Of a stretch of DNA of 64,000 bases, positions 52,409-61,124 are shown piece after piece. The notes under the pieces were generated by a model. That model had not been told where the DNA came from. It did not search any database and worked only from the letters and a program-made list of their open reading frames with translations. How positions within the stretch are numbered: the first letter of the stretch is position 1; every line of letters begins with the position of its first letter. The DNA is from Streptomyces cylindrosporus (GTDB taxonomy: Bacteria > Actinomycetota > Actinomycetes > Streptomycetales > Streptomycetaceae): NCBI RefSeq assembly GCF_022698165.1, contig NZ_JALDAY010000009.1, forward strand, positions 495,323 through 559,322. The letters run 5' to 3'. Position numbers and translations under genes: made by a program.

Positions 52409-53815
52409 GTGTTGGCCATGGCTTTCCCCGTCGATCTCCGCCGCTGTCAGGTGCTGGGCCTGGCCGGCACCGCCTTCCTCGCACTCGGAGGTGAGACGGC
52501 CGGCGCCCTGCCCGTCGAAGAGCTCCTGGACCCCTCGAACGTCCGCGTGGCCCTGGGAGTCGTCGGCGCCTACTTCGGCGTCGTCCTGCTGATAGCCGCC
52601 TGGGTGCTGCTCGGCCGGCTCGTGCGCAGCGCCGAGCCCCCCACCCCGCGCGCCCTGCTGCTCGTCCTCGCCGTGTGGGCGGCCCCGCTGCTGCTCGCCC
52701 CGCCCCTGTTCAGCCGTGACGTCTACAGCTACCTCGCCCAGGGCGCCATGGTCGACGCCCACATGGACGTCTACGCCTACGGTCCCTCGCATCTCGGCGG
52801 CCCGCTCGCGAACGAGGTCCCGCCGCTGTGGCAGCACACGGGGACCCCGTACGGCCCGGTCTTCCTCGGCGTCGCCTCCGCCCTGTCGGGCCTGACCCAC
52901 GGCGAACTGCCGGCCGGCCTGTTCGGGATGCGCCTGGTGGCCCTGCTCGGCGTGGCCCTGATGGCGGCGACCCTGCCCCGCCTCGCCCGCCACAGCGGCG
53001 CCGACCCCGCGCAGGCGCTCTGGCTCGGCGCCCTCAACCCGCTGGTGCTGCTGCACCTGGTCGCCGGCGCCCACAACGACGCGATCATGCTCGGCCTGCT
53101 GGGCATGGGCCTGGTGGCCGCGCTCGGCCGCTGGCCGCTGCTGGGCGCGGTGCTCGTCACGCTCGCCGCCCTGGTCAAGGCGCCCGCCGTGCTGGGGCTC
53201 GCGGCGGTGACAGCGCTCCAGATCCGCGCGGGCCGCGGTCCGGTGCGCGCGGTGCTGACGACCGCGGCCGCAGCTGCCGCCACCACCGTCGCCGTCACCG
53301 CCGTGACCGGCACGGGATACGGCTGGATACGAGCGCTCAAGACGCCCGTGTCGCCCCACAACTGGGCCCTGACGAGCCTCCTCGGCCGCGCCACCGCCGC
53401 CCTGCTGACCAAGCTCGGCAGTGATCTCGCCCCCCTCGCGGTACCGGCCTGGCAGGCCCTGGGCCTGGTCGCCACCGGCGTCGCGATCCTCGTCATATGG
53501 ACGCGCCGCGGACGCATCTCGCCGGTGTATGCGCTCGGCCTGAGCCTGGCCGCGGTGGTCGTCCTCGGCCCGGCGATCCGCCCCTGGTACGCCCTGTGGG
53601 GCCTGTTCCTCATCGCCGCGGCGGCACCCAGCACGTCGATACGGCGCCGACTGGCCGTGGTGACCGGAGTCGTCGCGTTCCTCGCCCTGCCGAACGGGAC
53701 GCCCGCGGGCACCGACGAACTCGTACTGGCCGTCTCCGGCGGCCTGCTCGCCGTGGTCGTGCTGTGGCAGGCCCACCAGGCGGCCCAGGCGCCCGCGTTG
53801 GGACGTACCGCATGA
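52409..53815 (+). CDS. MptB-like polyprenyl-phosphate-mannose alpha-mannosyltransferase
   Basis: About 468 aa of almost continuous transmembrane helices. 'LFSRDVYSYLAQGAMVDAHMDVYAYGPS' carries the acidic residue of GT-C glycosyltransferases in the first outer loop, and 'NPLVLLHLVAGAHNDAIM' is the second family block. This pattern matches MptB, which builds alpha-1,6-mannan of lipomannan in mycobacteria and corynebacteria. Streptomycetes are not known for long lipomannan, so the acceptor here is open. ATGA overlap with the next gene. The start may be ATG 52418. Confidence 0.75.
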   Translation: MLAMAFPVDLRRCQVLGLAGTAFLALGGETAGALPVEELLDPSNVRVALGVVGAYFGVVLLIAAWVLLGRLVRSAEPPTPRALLLVLAVWAAPLLLAPPLFSRDVYSYLAQGAMVDAHMDVYAYGPSHLGGPLANEVPPLWQHTGTPYGPVFLGVASALSGLTHGELPAGLFGMRLVALLGVALMAATLPRLARHSGADPAQALWLGALNPLVLLHLVAGAHNDAIMLGLLGMGLVAALGRWPLLGAVLVTLAALVKAPAVLGLAAVTALQIRAGRGPVRAVLTTAAAAAATTVAVTAVTGTGYGWIRALKTPVSPHNWALTSLLGRATAALLTKLGSDLAPLAVPAWQALGLVATGVAILVIWTRRGRISPVYALGLSLAAVVVLGPAIRPWYALWGLFLIAAAAPSTSIRRRLAVVTGVVAFLALPNGTPAGTDELVLAVSGGLLAVVVLWQAHQAAQAPALGRTA

Positions 53816-55164
53816 CCGGGCCCCGCACCGACCGCGGCCGCCTGCTGCTGGTCCTCTCCCTCGCCGCCGCCGTCACGGCCTTCACCGCGACCGTGCCGCT
53901 GCTGCGCGACTGGTTCGACCTGCGGGTCTACTACGGGGCCGTCAACACCTGGATCCACCACGGCGGACGGCTCTACGACTACCAGGTGCCGGGGACGACG
54001 TACGGCTTCACCTACCCGCCGTTCGCGGCCGTCAGCATGCTGCCGATGACCCTCGTCGGCCTGCGCACCGCGATCGCCCTCGCCCTGCTGCTCAACCTGG
54101 CGGCCCTCGCCCTGGTCCTGCACTACCTGACCGAGGGCGCGTGGCGGCGCTACGGCTGGTACGGCTGTGCCCTGGGCGCCTGTGTCCTCGCCCTCTTCGA
54201 GCCGCTGCGCGACACCCTCAGCTTCGGCCAGGTCAACCTGCTGCTGCTGGCTCTCGTGCTCACCGACGCCTGGCTGCTGCGCACCGGCCGCGGGCGCTGG
54301 GCCGGCGTCGGCATCGGTCTCGCGGCGGCGATCAAGCTCACGCCCGCGGTCTTCATCGGCCTGCTGCTGATCGCCCGCAGGTGGCGTGCCGCCGCGGTGG
54401 CGGCCTTCGTCACCTGCGCGGCGACCGGGCTCGCCGCCCTGATGGCCCCCGACGCCTCGCGTTTCTACTGGACCGAGGCCCTGTGGGACACCAACCGGGT
54501 GGGCCGCCTCGACTACGTCTCCAACCAGTCGGTGCAGGGCATCCTGGCCCGCCTCGGCATCACGGACCGGCCGGTCTGGGCGCTGGCGGTGCTGCTGGTG
54601 CTGGGCGTGTGGGCGTGGCGGTCCCGGCAGGCCGTCGCCGCGGGGAACTGGGCGACCGCCTTCGCGCTGACCGGGCTGACCGCCTGCCTGGTCAGCCCGA
54701 TCACCTGGGTCCACCACCTGGTGTGGCTGCTGCCGTCCTTCGCCGTGCTGATCCGCACGGGGCACCCGCGCGTGGCGGGCGCCCTGTACGCGATGCTGTG
54801 CACGAGCGTGGTGTGGCTGTGGTTCGACGACGCCTCCGGCATCGACGGGTTCCTGGGCAGCAACATCTACGCGTGGATCACGCTGGGCCTGCTGCTGGGG
54901 CTGCCGGTCGGTCAACTCCCCGCAGTCCGCCTGCCCTTGGCCCACAGCGCCAGCGCCACCGCGCCCGCGCCGAGCGCCGCGGCACCCGCGATGAACCCCG
55001 TCTCCGCCCAGCCCGGCCCGCCCTCCGGCGCGACCGCCGCGACCACGGGAACGGCTTCCGGTCCCGGCCTCGGCCTGACCCGCAGCGCGTCCAAGGACCC
55101 CACCGGCGCCACCCGCCCGGCGGCCGCGAAGCCCCAGTCGAGCAGCTCCCGGGCCTCCTCGTAG
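53812..55164 (+). CDS. GT87-family (DUF2029) polyprenyl-phosphate mannosyltransferase
   Basis: 450 aa with about ten helices. 'FDLRVYYGAVNTWIHHGGRLYDYQVPGTTYGFTYPPFAAV' is the N-terminal GT-C segment with the catalytic Asp, and 'SFGQVNLLLLALVLTDAWLL' and 'SPITWVHHLVWLLP' follow, as in PimE-like proteins. Overlap ATGA with the MptB-like gene implies coupling. The C-terminal ~80 residues are Ala/Pro/Ser-rich and lie antisense to the D,D-carboxypeptidase gene, so the genuine domain may end earlier. Confidence 0.8.
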   Translation: MTGPRTDRGRLLLVLSLAAAVTAFTATVPLLRDWFDLRVYYGAVNTWIHHGGRLYDYQVPGTTYGFTYPPFAAVSMLPMTLVGLRTAIALALLLNLAALALVLHYLTEGAWRRYGWYGCALGACVLALFEPLRDTLSFGQVNLLLLALVLTDAWLLRTGRGRWAGVGIGLAAAIKLTPAVFIGLLLIARRWRAAAVAAFVTCAATGLAALMAPDASRFYWTEALWDTNRVGRLDYVSNQSVQGILARLGITDRPVWALAVLLVLGVWAWRSRQAVAAGNWATAFALTGLTACLVSPITWVHHLVWLLPSFAVLIRTGHPRVAGALYAMLCTSVVWLWFDDASGIDGFLGSNIYAWITLGLLLGLPVGQLPAVRLPLAHSASATAPAPSAAAPAMNPVSAQPGPPSGATAATTGTASGPGLGLTRSASKDPTGATRPAAAKPQSSSSRASS

Positions 55165-56078
55165 ACGGCGAACCCGCCGCCCGCCTGCGGGTTCATCACC
55201 GTGACGACGAGCGTGCGCCCGCCCCGGCGGGCCGCGGCGACCAGCGTGTTGCCCGCGTTGCTGGTGTAGCCGTTCTTGACGCCGATCAGCCCCGGATACC
55301 GCTGCACACCGTCCGCGCCGGTCAGCAGCCGGTTCGTGTTCGCGATCTCGTACGACCATCCGCCCCCGCCCGGGAACTTGGCCTCGGCCGTGCCGCAGTA
55401 CCGCGCGAAGTCCGCGTTGCGCAGCCCCGCCCGCCCGAACACAGCCAGGTCGTACGCCGACGACACCTGCCCCGGCGTGTCGTAGCCGTCCGGCGACCGC
55501 ACATGTGTGTCGCGGGCGCCGAGGGCACGGGCCTTGGCCTGCATCCGTACGGCCGTCGTACGCCAGCCGCCGTTGAGCGCGGCCAGGACGTGCACGGCGT
55601 CGTTTCCGGAGTTGAGGAACACCCCGCGCCACAGGTCCGCGACCTGGTAGGTGCGCCCCTCGGCGACCCCGACCAGGCTGCTGCCCGGCCCGATGCCCGC
55701 CAGCTCCTCCTCCGTGACCGTGTGCCGGACGCCGGCCGGGAGGGCCGGCAGCACGGTGAGGGCGAACAGGGTCTTGAGGGTGCTCGCCGGCGGCAGCCTG
55801 CGATGCGCGTCGTGCGCGGCGAGCACTTCACCGCTGTCGGCGTCGGCCACCAGCCAGGACAGCGCGGAGACGTCCGGAACCGCGGGCGCTCCGCGGTGGG
55901 CGCGCACCTGGGTGCCGGCTCGATACAGCAGCGACGGCTGCGGCACCGCCGTGCGCGGCCCGCCGGGCGGGGTGGGTTCCGCGCCAACGGCCGCCGCGAC
56001 GGGGGTGAACGCGAGCACGCCCGCCGCGCAGAGCGCACAGGTCGTGACGACCGCCCGGGATGAGAATCCGATAGTCAT
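54912..56078 (-). CDS. D-alanyl-D-alanine carboxypeptidase (penicillin-binding protein)
   Basis: 388 aa. A signal peptide is followed by the serine-peptidase S11 fold: SxxK as STLK (Ser99, Lys102), SGN (157-159) and KNG in place of KTG (near 269). A hydrophobic helix and a KGRR tail anchor the C-terminus. It trims peptidoglycan pentapeptides. The 3' 253 nt overlap the GT87 gene on the other strand. ATG 56078 has GGCGGT upstream. Confidence 0.9.
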   Translation of the reverse strand: MTIGFSSRAVVTTCALCAAGVLAFTPVAAAVGAEPTPPGGPRTAVPQPSLLYRAGTQVRAHRGAPAVPDVSALSWLVADADSGEVLAAHDAHRRLPPASTLKTLFALTVLPALPAGVRHTVTEEELAGIGPGSSLVGVAEGRTYQVADLWRGVFLNSGNDAVHVLAALNGGWRTTAVRMQAKARALGARDTHVRSPDGYDTPGQVSSAYDLAVFGRAGLRNADFARYCGTAEAKFPGGGGWSYEIANTNRLLTGADGVQRYPGLIGVKNGYTSNAGNTLVAAARRGGRTLVVTVMNPQAGGGFAVYEEARELLDWGFAAAGRVAPVGSLDALRVRPRPGPEAVPVVAAVAPEGGPGWAETGFIAGAAALGAGAVALALWAKGRRTAGS

Positions 56079-56271
56079 ACCGCCAACGTAGAAATCGCTC
56101 CGCCGTACGCGGCGATGGCCGGGCCGGGGTGGAGGCGGGAGCACCCGGATGCCGCAGTGCCTTGTCGAGCGGTGGGCTGTTTCCGGCGACAGGGCTGGTC
56201 CGGGCGGTGGGGCAGTGCGAGACGCTGAAGCCGTTCCAGGTGGTGGGGTTGTTCGAGGCGTTGGGCCCGTT

Positions 56272-56835
56272 TCAGACGTTCGGACCGTCGCCCGTCACGA
56301 TGTGGCCCGCGTCCTCCCCGACCGCGACGGCGCGTTCCCCGGAGGCCTCGACGTCCGTCTGCCGGGCCGCGGGCGGGTTCTCGCCGCTCCGGGGCGGGAC
56401 GGCGGGGGCGCCGGCGGGGACGCTCGCCCGGTCGCCGGTGATGATGACGCCCGCGTTGCCGCCCACGGCCACGGCGCGGGTGCCGGAGGCGGTGACCGTC
56501 CGGGTCGGTACGGGGGCGCCGGCCGCCTGGAGCTCGGCGACCGCCTGTTCGAGGGCCGTCCTGAAGTCGGGGTCGTCGTCGGTGGCGTCCGCCAGGGAGT
56601 CCTCGAGGCGCCGACGGGTCCGCTCGCTCAGTTCCTCGGAGCCGCCGTCGGCCTCGGCGATGGCCCTGGTGAGTGCGGGGTCGTCGCCCAGCTTCGCGCT
56701 GACCAGGTCGTGCAGGCGGTCCATCCCCGTGTCGATCGCGCGGTCGACCTCCGCGTCCGCCCTCGGTGCCGCCCGGCGCACCTTGCGCACGGCCCAGGCG
56801 AAGACGTATCCCACAGCGATCTCGATGCCGGTCAC
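56272..56835 (-). CDS. Unknown protein with a duplicated 'ASGxRAVAVG' motif
   Basis: 187 aa. An N-terminal hydrophobic segment (IEIAVGYVFAWAV) is followed by charged helical sequence and two repeats at the C-terminus: TASGTRAVAVGGNAGVIITGD and a second copy starting EASGERAVAVG (ending IVTGD). I know similar 'AVAVGGN...GxIxTGD' segments from other actinobacterial proteins but cannot assign a function. It sits between the D,D-carboxypeptidase and the rho-like gene on the same strand. Confidence 0.65.
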   Translation of the reverse strand: MTGIEIAVGYVFAWAVRKVRRAAPRADAEVDRAIDTGMDRLHDLVSAKLGDDPALTRAIAEADGGSEELSERTRRRLEDSLADATDDDPDFRTALEQAVAELQAAGAPVPTRTVTASGTRAVAVGGNAGVIITGDRASVPAGAPAVPPRSGENPPAARQTDVEASGERAVAVGEDAGHIVTGDGPNV

Positions 56836-56911
56836 GGCGAGTCCCCCTCATGTCGGTGCCTTGCAACGGCAACGGTATCCGTCCGGCCGTCGACTCCGCC
56901 GGGGGCACCGG

Positions 56912-58051
56912 TCATTCGGCGGGCAGCGTCGGCTGGATGCGGCGCAGGAATGTCGCGTTGTCGGGGGTGTCGCGCATGCGCTCCAGGAGGGTCTCCAGGC
57001 CGCCCTGGCCGTCGCGTGTCTGCAGCGCGCGGCGCAGTCCGCGTACGGCGGTCAACTCGGCCGGGGACAGGAGGAGTTCCTCGCGGCGGGTGCCGGAGGG
57101 GTTGATGTCGACGGCCGGGTAGACGCGGCGCGAGGCGAGCTCGCGGTTGAGGCGGAGCTCCATGTTGCCGGTGCTCTTGAGCTCTTCGAAGAAGTAGTCG
57201 TCGGCGCGCGAACCGGTCTCCACGAGCGCGGTGGCGAGGATCGTGAGGGAACCGCCCTCCTCGGCCAGCCGGGCGGCGCCGAAGAACCGCTTGGGGCCCA
57301 GCAGCGCGGCCGCGTCGACGCCGCCGCTGAGGGTGCGGCCACCGGCGGCGGCCGAGTTGTTGTGCGCCCGGCACAGCCGGGTCAGGGAGTCGAGCAGGAT
57401 GACGACGTCCTCGCCCGCCTCGACGAGCCGCTTGGCCCGCTCGATGACGAGTTCGGCGAGCGCGATGTGCTGCTTGGGCGCCCGGTCGAAGGTGGAGGCG
57501 TACACCTCGCCGCGCACACAGCGCCGCATCTCGGTGACCTCCTCGGGACGCTCGTCCAGCAGCACCACCATCAGGCGGCACTCGGGGTGGTTGCCGGCGA
57601 CGGCCGCCGCGATCTGCTGGAGCAGCACGGTCTTGCCGGTCTTGGGCGGGGCCACGATCAGCCCGCGCTGGCCCTTGCCGACGGGCGCGATGAGGTCGGC
57701 GACGCGTCCGGTCAGACCGGCCGCCGGGTGTTCCAGGCGCAGTCGCTGGTTGGGGTGCAGCGGCGTGAGGTCACGGAAGTGGCGTCGGCCGCGCAGGTCG
57801 TCGGGCGTGCGCCCGTTGACCCGTGCGACCTCGGTCAGTGCGCGCCGGCCGTCGCGGACGCCTTCGACGAGGTCGCCCTTGCGCAGGCCGTGACGGCGGA
57901 TCAGCGCGGGGGAGACCGGGAGGTCGGAGGGCGAGGCGTGCAGGCTCTCGGCGCGCAGGTGGCCCTTCCCGCCCGCGTCGATGTCGAGGACACCGACGGC
58001 GATCTGGGTCTGGGCTTCTTGCTTCACAGGGGGTTCGAGAGTGGTGGTCAT
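56912..58051 (-). CDS. rho: Short divergent transcription termination factor Rho
   Basis: 379 aa from ATG 58051 (AAAGGACC upstream). The motor domain is intact: Walker A VAPPKTGKT (133-141), DERPEEVTEM (167-175), Walker B VVILLD (216-221) and SLTRLCRAHNNS. The cold-shock-like primary RNA-binding region is present (18-70), but the RNP motif that reads GFGFLR in the canonical protein is GKGHLR here. Actinobacterial Rho is normally about 600-700 aa with an Arg-rich insert, absent in this protein. It is therefore probably a second Rho of altered RNA preference; a true terminator role is inferred. Confidence 0.88.
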   Translation of the reverse strand: MTTTLEPPVKQEAQTQIAVGVLDIDAGGKGHLRAESLHASPSDLPVSPALIRRHGLRKGDLVEGVRDGRRALTEVARVNGRTPDDLRGRRHFRDLTPLHPNQRLRLEHPAAGLTGRVADLIAPVGKGQRGLIVAPPKTGKTVLLQQIAAAVAGNHPECRLMVVLLDERPEEVTEMRRCVRGEVYASTFDRAPKQHIALAELVIERAKRLVEAGEDVVILLDSLTRLCRAHNNSAAAGGRTLSGGVDAAALLGPKRFFGAARLAEEGGSLTILATALVETGSRADDYFFEELKSTGNMELRLNRELASRRVYPAVDINPSGTRREELLLSPAELTAVRGLRRALQTRDGQGGLETLLERMRDTPDNATFLRRIQPTLPAE

Positions 58052-58358
58052 GGTGGTTGGTCCTTTCGGTCCGTTCGAAGACGGATGGCATGAGACATGC
58101 GGGAGGGAAGGGGAGAGCCGCGACGGGAAGGCGCGCAGGTGGTGATGCGCCTTCGGCGGCGGGAACAGCTGCCTCGGGGTACGGCACAGCCGCACCGGGT
58201 ACGAGGTGGAGCCGGAATGCCGGTGCGCCGGCCGGGAATCGGCGGGCGGGTCGGCGTACTGAAGAGGAACTGGCACCGGCGCCCTGACACGGGGCGTACA
58301 CAAGTGCTAGCAGGACCGTACCACAGTGGGCCCGCTGTCAAACCGATCGTCAAACCGA
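58052..58358 (-). other. Leader and intergenic region upstream of the rho-like gene
   Basis: 307 nt without a clear gene. On the minus strand a possible TTGACA (-35) lies at the left copy of a tandem GTCAAACCGATC repeat (58337-58348 and 58349-58360), with TACGGT 15 nt further, giving a long leader of about 250 nt. A 16-codon frame (58048-58098) ends with TGA overlapping the rho ATG, but lacks a ribosome site. The layout would allow attenuation, which is unproven. Confidence 0.4.
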
Positions 58359-58360
58359 TC
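58337..58360. repeat. 12-bp perfect tandem repeat
   Basis: GTCAAACCGATC occurs twice head to tail. It ends at the stop codon of the methyltransferase gene and lies in the rho promoter region. Confidence 0.7.
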
Positions 58361-59186
58361 AGCGAGAGGCGAGCAGACCGTACAGAAGCGGGATCCGGGG
58401 TTCCGGAAGCCGCCACCAGCCGGACGGCGTGCGGACCATCTGCGGCCAGCGCGGCCAGGGCAGCTCGTCGCTCTCGCGAAGGCTCCGGATGGTCAGTCCT
58501 GCCCCGGTCAACGCGTTGACTACCTCGCCTATTCCGTGCATCCACTCGTAACTGTCCGTGGCGCCCTCGACGGCCGGGCCGTCGGTGTACGTGTGCGTCG
58601 CGTCGCGGTGCACGGGACCGCCACCCGCCAGGTAGTCGTGGCGCAGCAGCAGCTCGGGTCCCTCGCCGGGAGCGGGCTTCGGGCCGAGGGAGTTGAGGAC
58701 GGGATGGAACTCGACGATGTACAACCGGCCGCCGGGGCGCAGGAGTCGGGCGACGACGTCGGCCCAGCGGTCCAGGTCCGGCAGGTAGCACAGCGCGCCT
58801 TTGCCGGTGTACACGACGTCGAACTGCCGTCCGTCCAGGGCCTGTTCGGCGTCGTACACGTTCGCCTGTACGTAGTCCACGTCCAGGCCCGCCTTCGTCG
58901 CGATGTCCCTTGCCGCGGCCACCGAGGCCGCGGAGAAGTCGAGGCCGGTGGCCCGGGCGCCGCGCCGGGCGAAGGCGATCGTCTCGGTGCCGAGGTGGCA
59001 CTGCAGGTGGAGCACGTCACGGCCGGGCAGGTCGCCGAGGTCGTGCCACTCGAAGGAGGCGAACCAGCGCTCGGGGTCGAGGTCCTGGTCGAGGCCGTAG
59101 AAGCGGCTGGCGAGGTGGACGGGGGTGCGGGCGTCCCAGTTGGCCTCGTTGGCCCGCATGAACCGCGTGTGCTCGTCGGTGCTCAT
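58359..59186 (-). CDS. Class I SAM-dependent methyltransferase
   Basis: 275 aa from ATG 59186. 'ANWDARTPVHLASRFYG' and motif I 'VLHLQCHLGTETIAFARRGARATGLDFS' are typical of the UbiG/BioC-like fold; 'FDVVYTGKGALCYLPDLDRW' and 'LRPGGRLYIVEFHP' follow. The substrate is unknown. It is divergent from the alcohol-dehydrogenase-like gene. Confidence 0.85.
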   Translation of the reverse strand: MSTDEHTRFMRANEANWDARTPVHLASRFYGLDQDLDPERWFASFEWHDLGDLPGRDVLHLQCHLGTETIAFARRGARATGLDFSAASVAAARDIATKAGLDVDYVQANVYDAEQALDGRQFDVVYTGKGALCYLPDLDRWADVVARLLRPGGRLYIVEFHPVLNSLGPKPAPGEGPELLLRHDYLAGGGPVHRDATHTYTDGPAVEGATDSYEWMHGIGEVVNALTGAGLTIRSLRESDELPWPRWPQMVRTPSGWWRLPEPRIPLLYGLLASR

Positions 59187-59285
59187 GACGACATCCAACC
59201 CCGGACGGGCTTCGAATGGCGGGAAGAACCCCGGATCGGTCACGGTTGGCGTGGGACGGATGTCCGACGACGGGAAGGGCAAGTC

Positions 59286-60206
59286 ATGCGCGCACTGATC
59301 GTGGACCCCGAGGCACCCGGGCGGCTGCGCCTGGGGGAGGCCCCGGATCCGGCGCCCGGACCGGGCCAGGTGCTGGTCGAGGTCGGGCACACCTCGCTGA
59401 ACTCGGCGGAGCTGTGGTTCGCGCAGCAGGCCGCGCCCGGCGAGGTGATCGGGTTCGACGCGGCCGGCGTCGTCGTGCGTGCCGCGGCGGACGGCACCGG
59501 GCCCGGCGTCGGCAGCCGGGTCGTCGGCTTCGCGGAGGGCGGCGGCTTCGGGGCGCTGAGGGCGATGGACGTGGCCGATGTCGCGGTCGTCCCGGACGGC
59601 GTCGACCTGGGTGAGGCCGCCGCGCTGCCGGTCGCGGCGGGCACCGCGCTGCGGGCACTGGAACAGGCCGGGCCGCTGCTCGGCCGCAGGGTCCTGGTGA
59701 CCGGGGCGTCCGGGGGCGTGGGCGGGTTCGCGGTGCAGCTCGCCGCGCTGGGCGGGGCGCACGTGATCGGGGTCGCCGGGTCCGAGGACGGGCTGCGCTG
59801 GGTCTCGGAACTCGGCGCGGACGAGGTGGTGGGCGGGGTCGACCGGGTGACGGAACCGGTCGACGTCGTGGTCGACACGGTGGGTGGCGACCAACTCGCC
59901 GCCGCGTACGGCCTGTTGGCGTCCGGCGGCAGCCTGCAGAGCATCGGCTGGGCCTCCGGTCGGGAGGCCGTGCTGCCGGTCGGGTCCACGCTCGGCAGCA
60001 GGCAGCCCAAGTCGATCGTGTCGGTCTACAACGGCGGTGGACTCACCGACCGCCAGGCCCAGTTGGGGCGGCTGCTCGCCCTCGTCGACGCCGGGAAGCT
60101 GCGCGTGCCGGTCGGCTGGCGCGGACCCTGGGACAAGATCGCGGACGCGGTGGAGGCGCTGAGCGGCCGCAGGCTGCGCGGGAAGGCGGTCCTGGACGTG
60201 AGCTGA
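59286..60206 (+). CDS. Zinc-binding-dehydrogenase family (quinone oxidoreductase-like) protein
   Basis: 306 aa from ATG 59286 (GGAAGGGC upstream). The medium-chain fold shows GroES-like 'GQVLVEVGHTSLNSAELWF' and nucleotide motif 'VLVTGASGGVGGFAVQLAALGGAHVIGVAGSE'. The catalytic and structural zinc cysteines are absent, as in NADPH quinone reductases and enoyl reductases. Substrate unknown. Confidence 0.85.
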   Translation: MRALIVDPEAPGRLRLGEAPDPAPGPGQVLVEVGHTSLNSAELWFAQQAAPGEVIGFDAAGVVVRAAADGTGPGVGSRVVGFAEGGGFGALRAMDVADVAVVPDGVDLGEAAALPVAAGTALRALEQAGPLLGRRVLVTGASGGVGGFAVQLAALGGAHVIGVAGSEDGLRWVSELGADEVVGGVDRVTEPVDVVVDTVGGDQLAAAYGLLASGGSLQSIGWASGREAVLPVGSTLGSRQPKSIVSVYNGGGLTDRQAQLGRLLALVDAGKLRVPVGWRGPWDKIADAVEALSGRRLRGKAVLDVS

Positions 60207-60347
60207 CGCCTTCGGGCCCGAGCCGCATACCTGCCATACGAACCCCCGATGCTCCTTTCCTGACCTATTTCTTGTTCCGGCCCAACCCCCTACCTACTCT
60301 GCCATCACCGCACTCCGGCGGGCATGGGACAAGGGACTTGGACAATC

Positions 60348-61118
60348 ATGGGTCGACTGGCCGGGAAAATCGCTTTCATCAGCGGAACGGGGGCAGGAAT
60401 AGGCAGGGCCGCGGCTCGGGTATTCGCGGCCGAAGGCGCCACCGTATTCGGCTGTGACATCGACGAGGACAGCGCCGCGGAAACCGTGGAACTCGTCGAG
60501 AAGGCCGGCGGAGTGATGCGGTCCCTCGCGCCCGTCGACCTGTCCACCGAAGCCGGCGCACGGCAGTGGATCGACGCCGGGATCGAGGCCTTCGGCGGGA
60601 TCGACATCCTCTACAACAACGCGTCCGCACTGCGGAACGGCCCGTTCGAGACGATGCCGGCCGAGGACTGGTACTTCACCATCAAGAACGAGCTGGACAT
60701 CCCCTACTTCTGCACACAGGCCGCCTGGCCGCACCTCGTCGCGCGCGGCGGCGGGGCCGTCCTGAACGTCGCCTCGGTGGCCGCCGTGCGCGGTGCGCCG
60801 TTCATGCCGATGGTGCCGCACGGCGCCGCCAAGGGCGGGGTGCTCGCGATGAGCAAGCACCTGTGCGCGGCCGGCGCCCCGCACCGCATCCGCGTCAACA
60901 CCGTCGCCCCCGGCATGACCCGCACCGCTGCCACCGCTCCCTTCCTCGACGACCCGGACGGCCCCCGGGCCCACCTGGAGGCCCGGATCCCGGCCGGACG
61001 GGTCGGCGAACCCGAGGACATCGCGCGCGTCGCGGCCTTTCTGTGCTCCGACGAGGCCGCGTTCGTCAACGGCGCCAACCTCATGGTCGACGGCGGCGAC
61101 AGCGCGATGGCGGGCTGA
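60348..61118 (+). CDS. Short-chain dehydrogenase with atypical active site
   Basis: 256 aa from ATG 60348 (alternative ATG 60324). TGxxxGIG-like motif SGTGAGIG (12-19), NNAS at 90-93, Ser143 and Lys162 are present, but the catalytic Tyr of YxxxK is His158 (PHGAAK). It opens an operon with a VOC protein and an MFS transporter. Either the enzyme works by an altered mechanism or it is not a dehydrogenase. Confidence 0.8.
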   Translation: MGRLAGKIAFISGTGAGIGRAAARVFAAEGATVFGCDIDEDSAAETVELVEKAGGVMRSLAPVDLSTEAGARQWIDAGIEAFGGIDILYNNASALRNGPFETMPAEDWYFTIKNELDIPYFCTQAAWPHLVARGGGAVLNVASVAAVRGAPFMPMVPHGAAKGGVLAMSKHLCAAGAPHRIRVNTVAPGMTRTAATAPFLDDPDGPRAHLEARIPAGRVGEPEDIARVAAFLCSDEAAFVNGANLMVDGGDSAMAG

Positions 61119-61124
61119 GCGGCC

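Noticed and set aside
52777..55632. 951-codon minus-strand frame
   Set aside because: Antisense to two membrane glycosyltransferases; composition is repetitive and matches no family.
58048..58098. 16-codon frame whose stop overlaps the rho ATG
   Set aside because: No ribosome site (a CT-rich stretch precedes it); kept only as a point in the rho finding, not as a gene.
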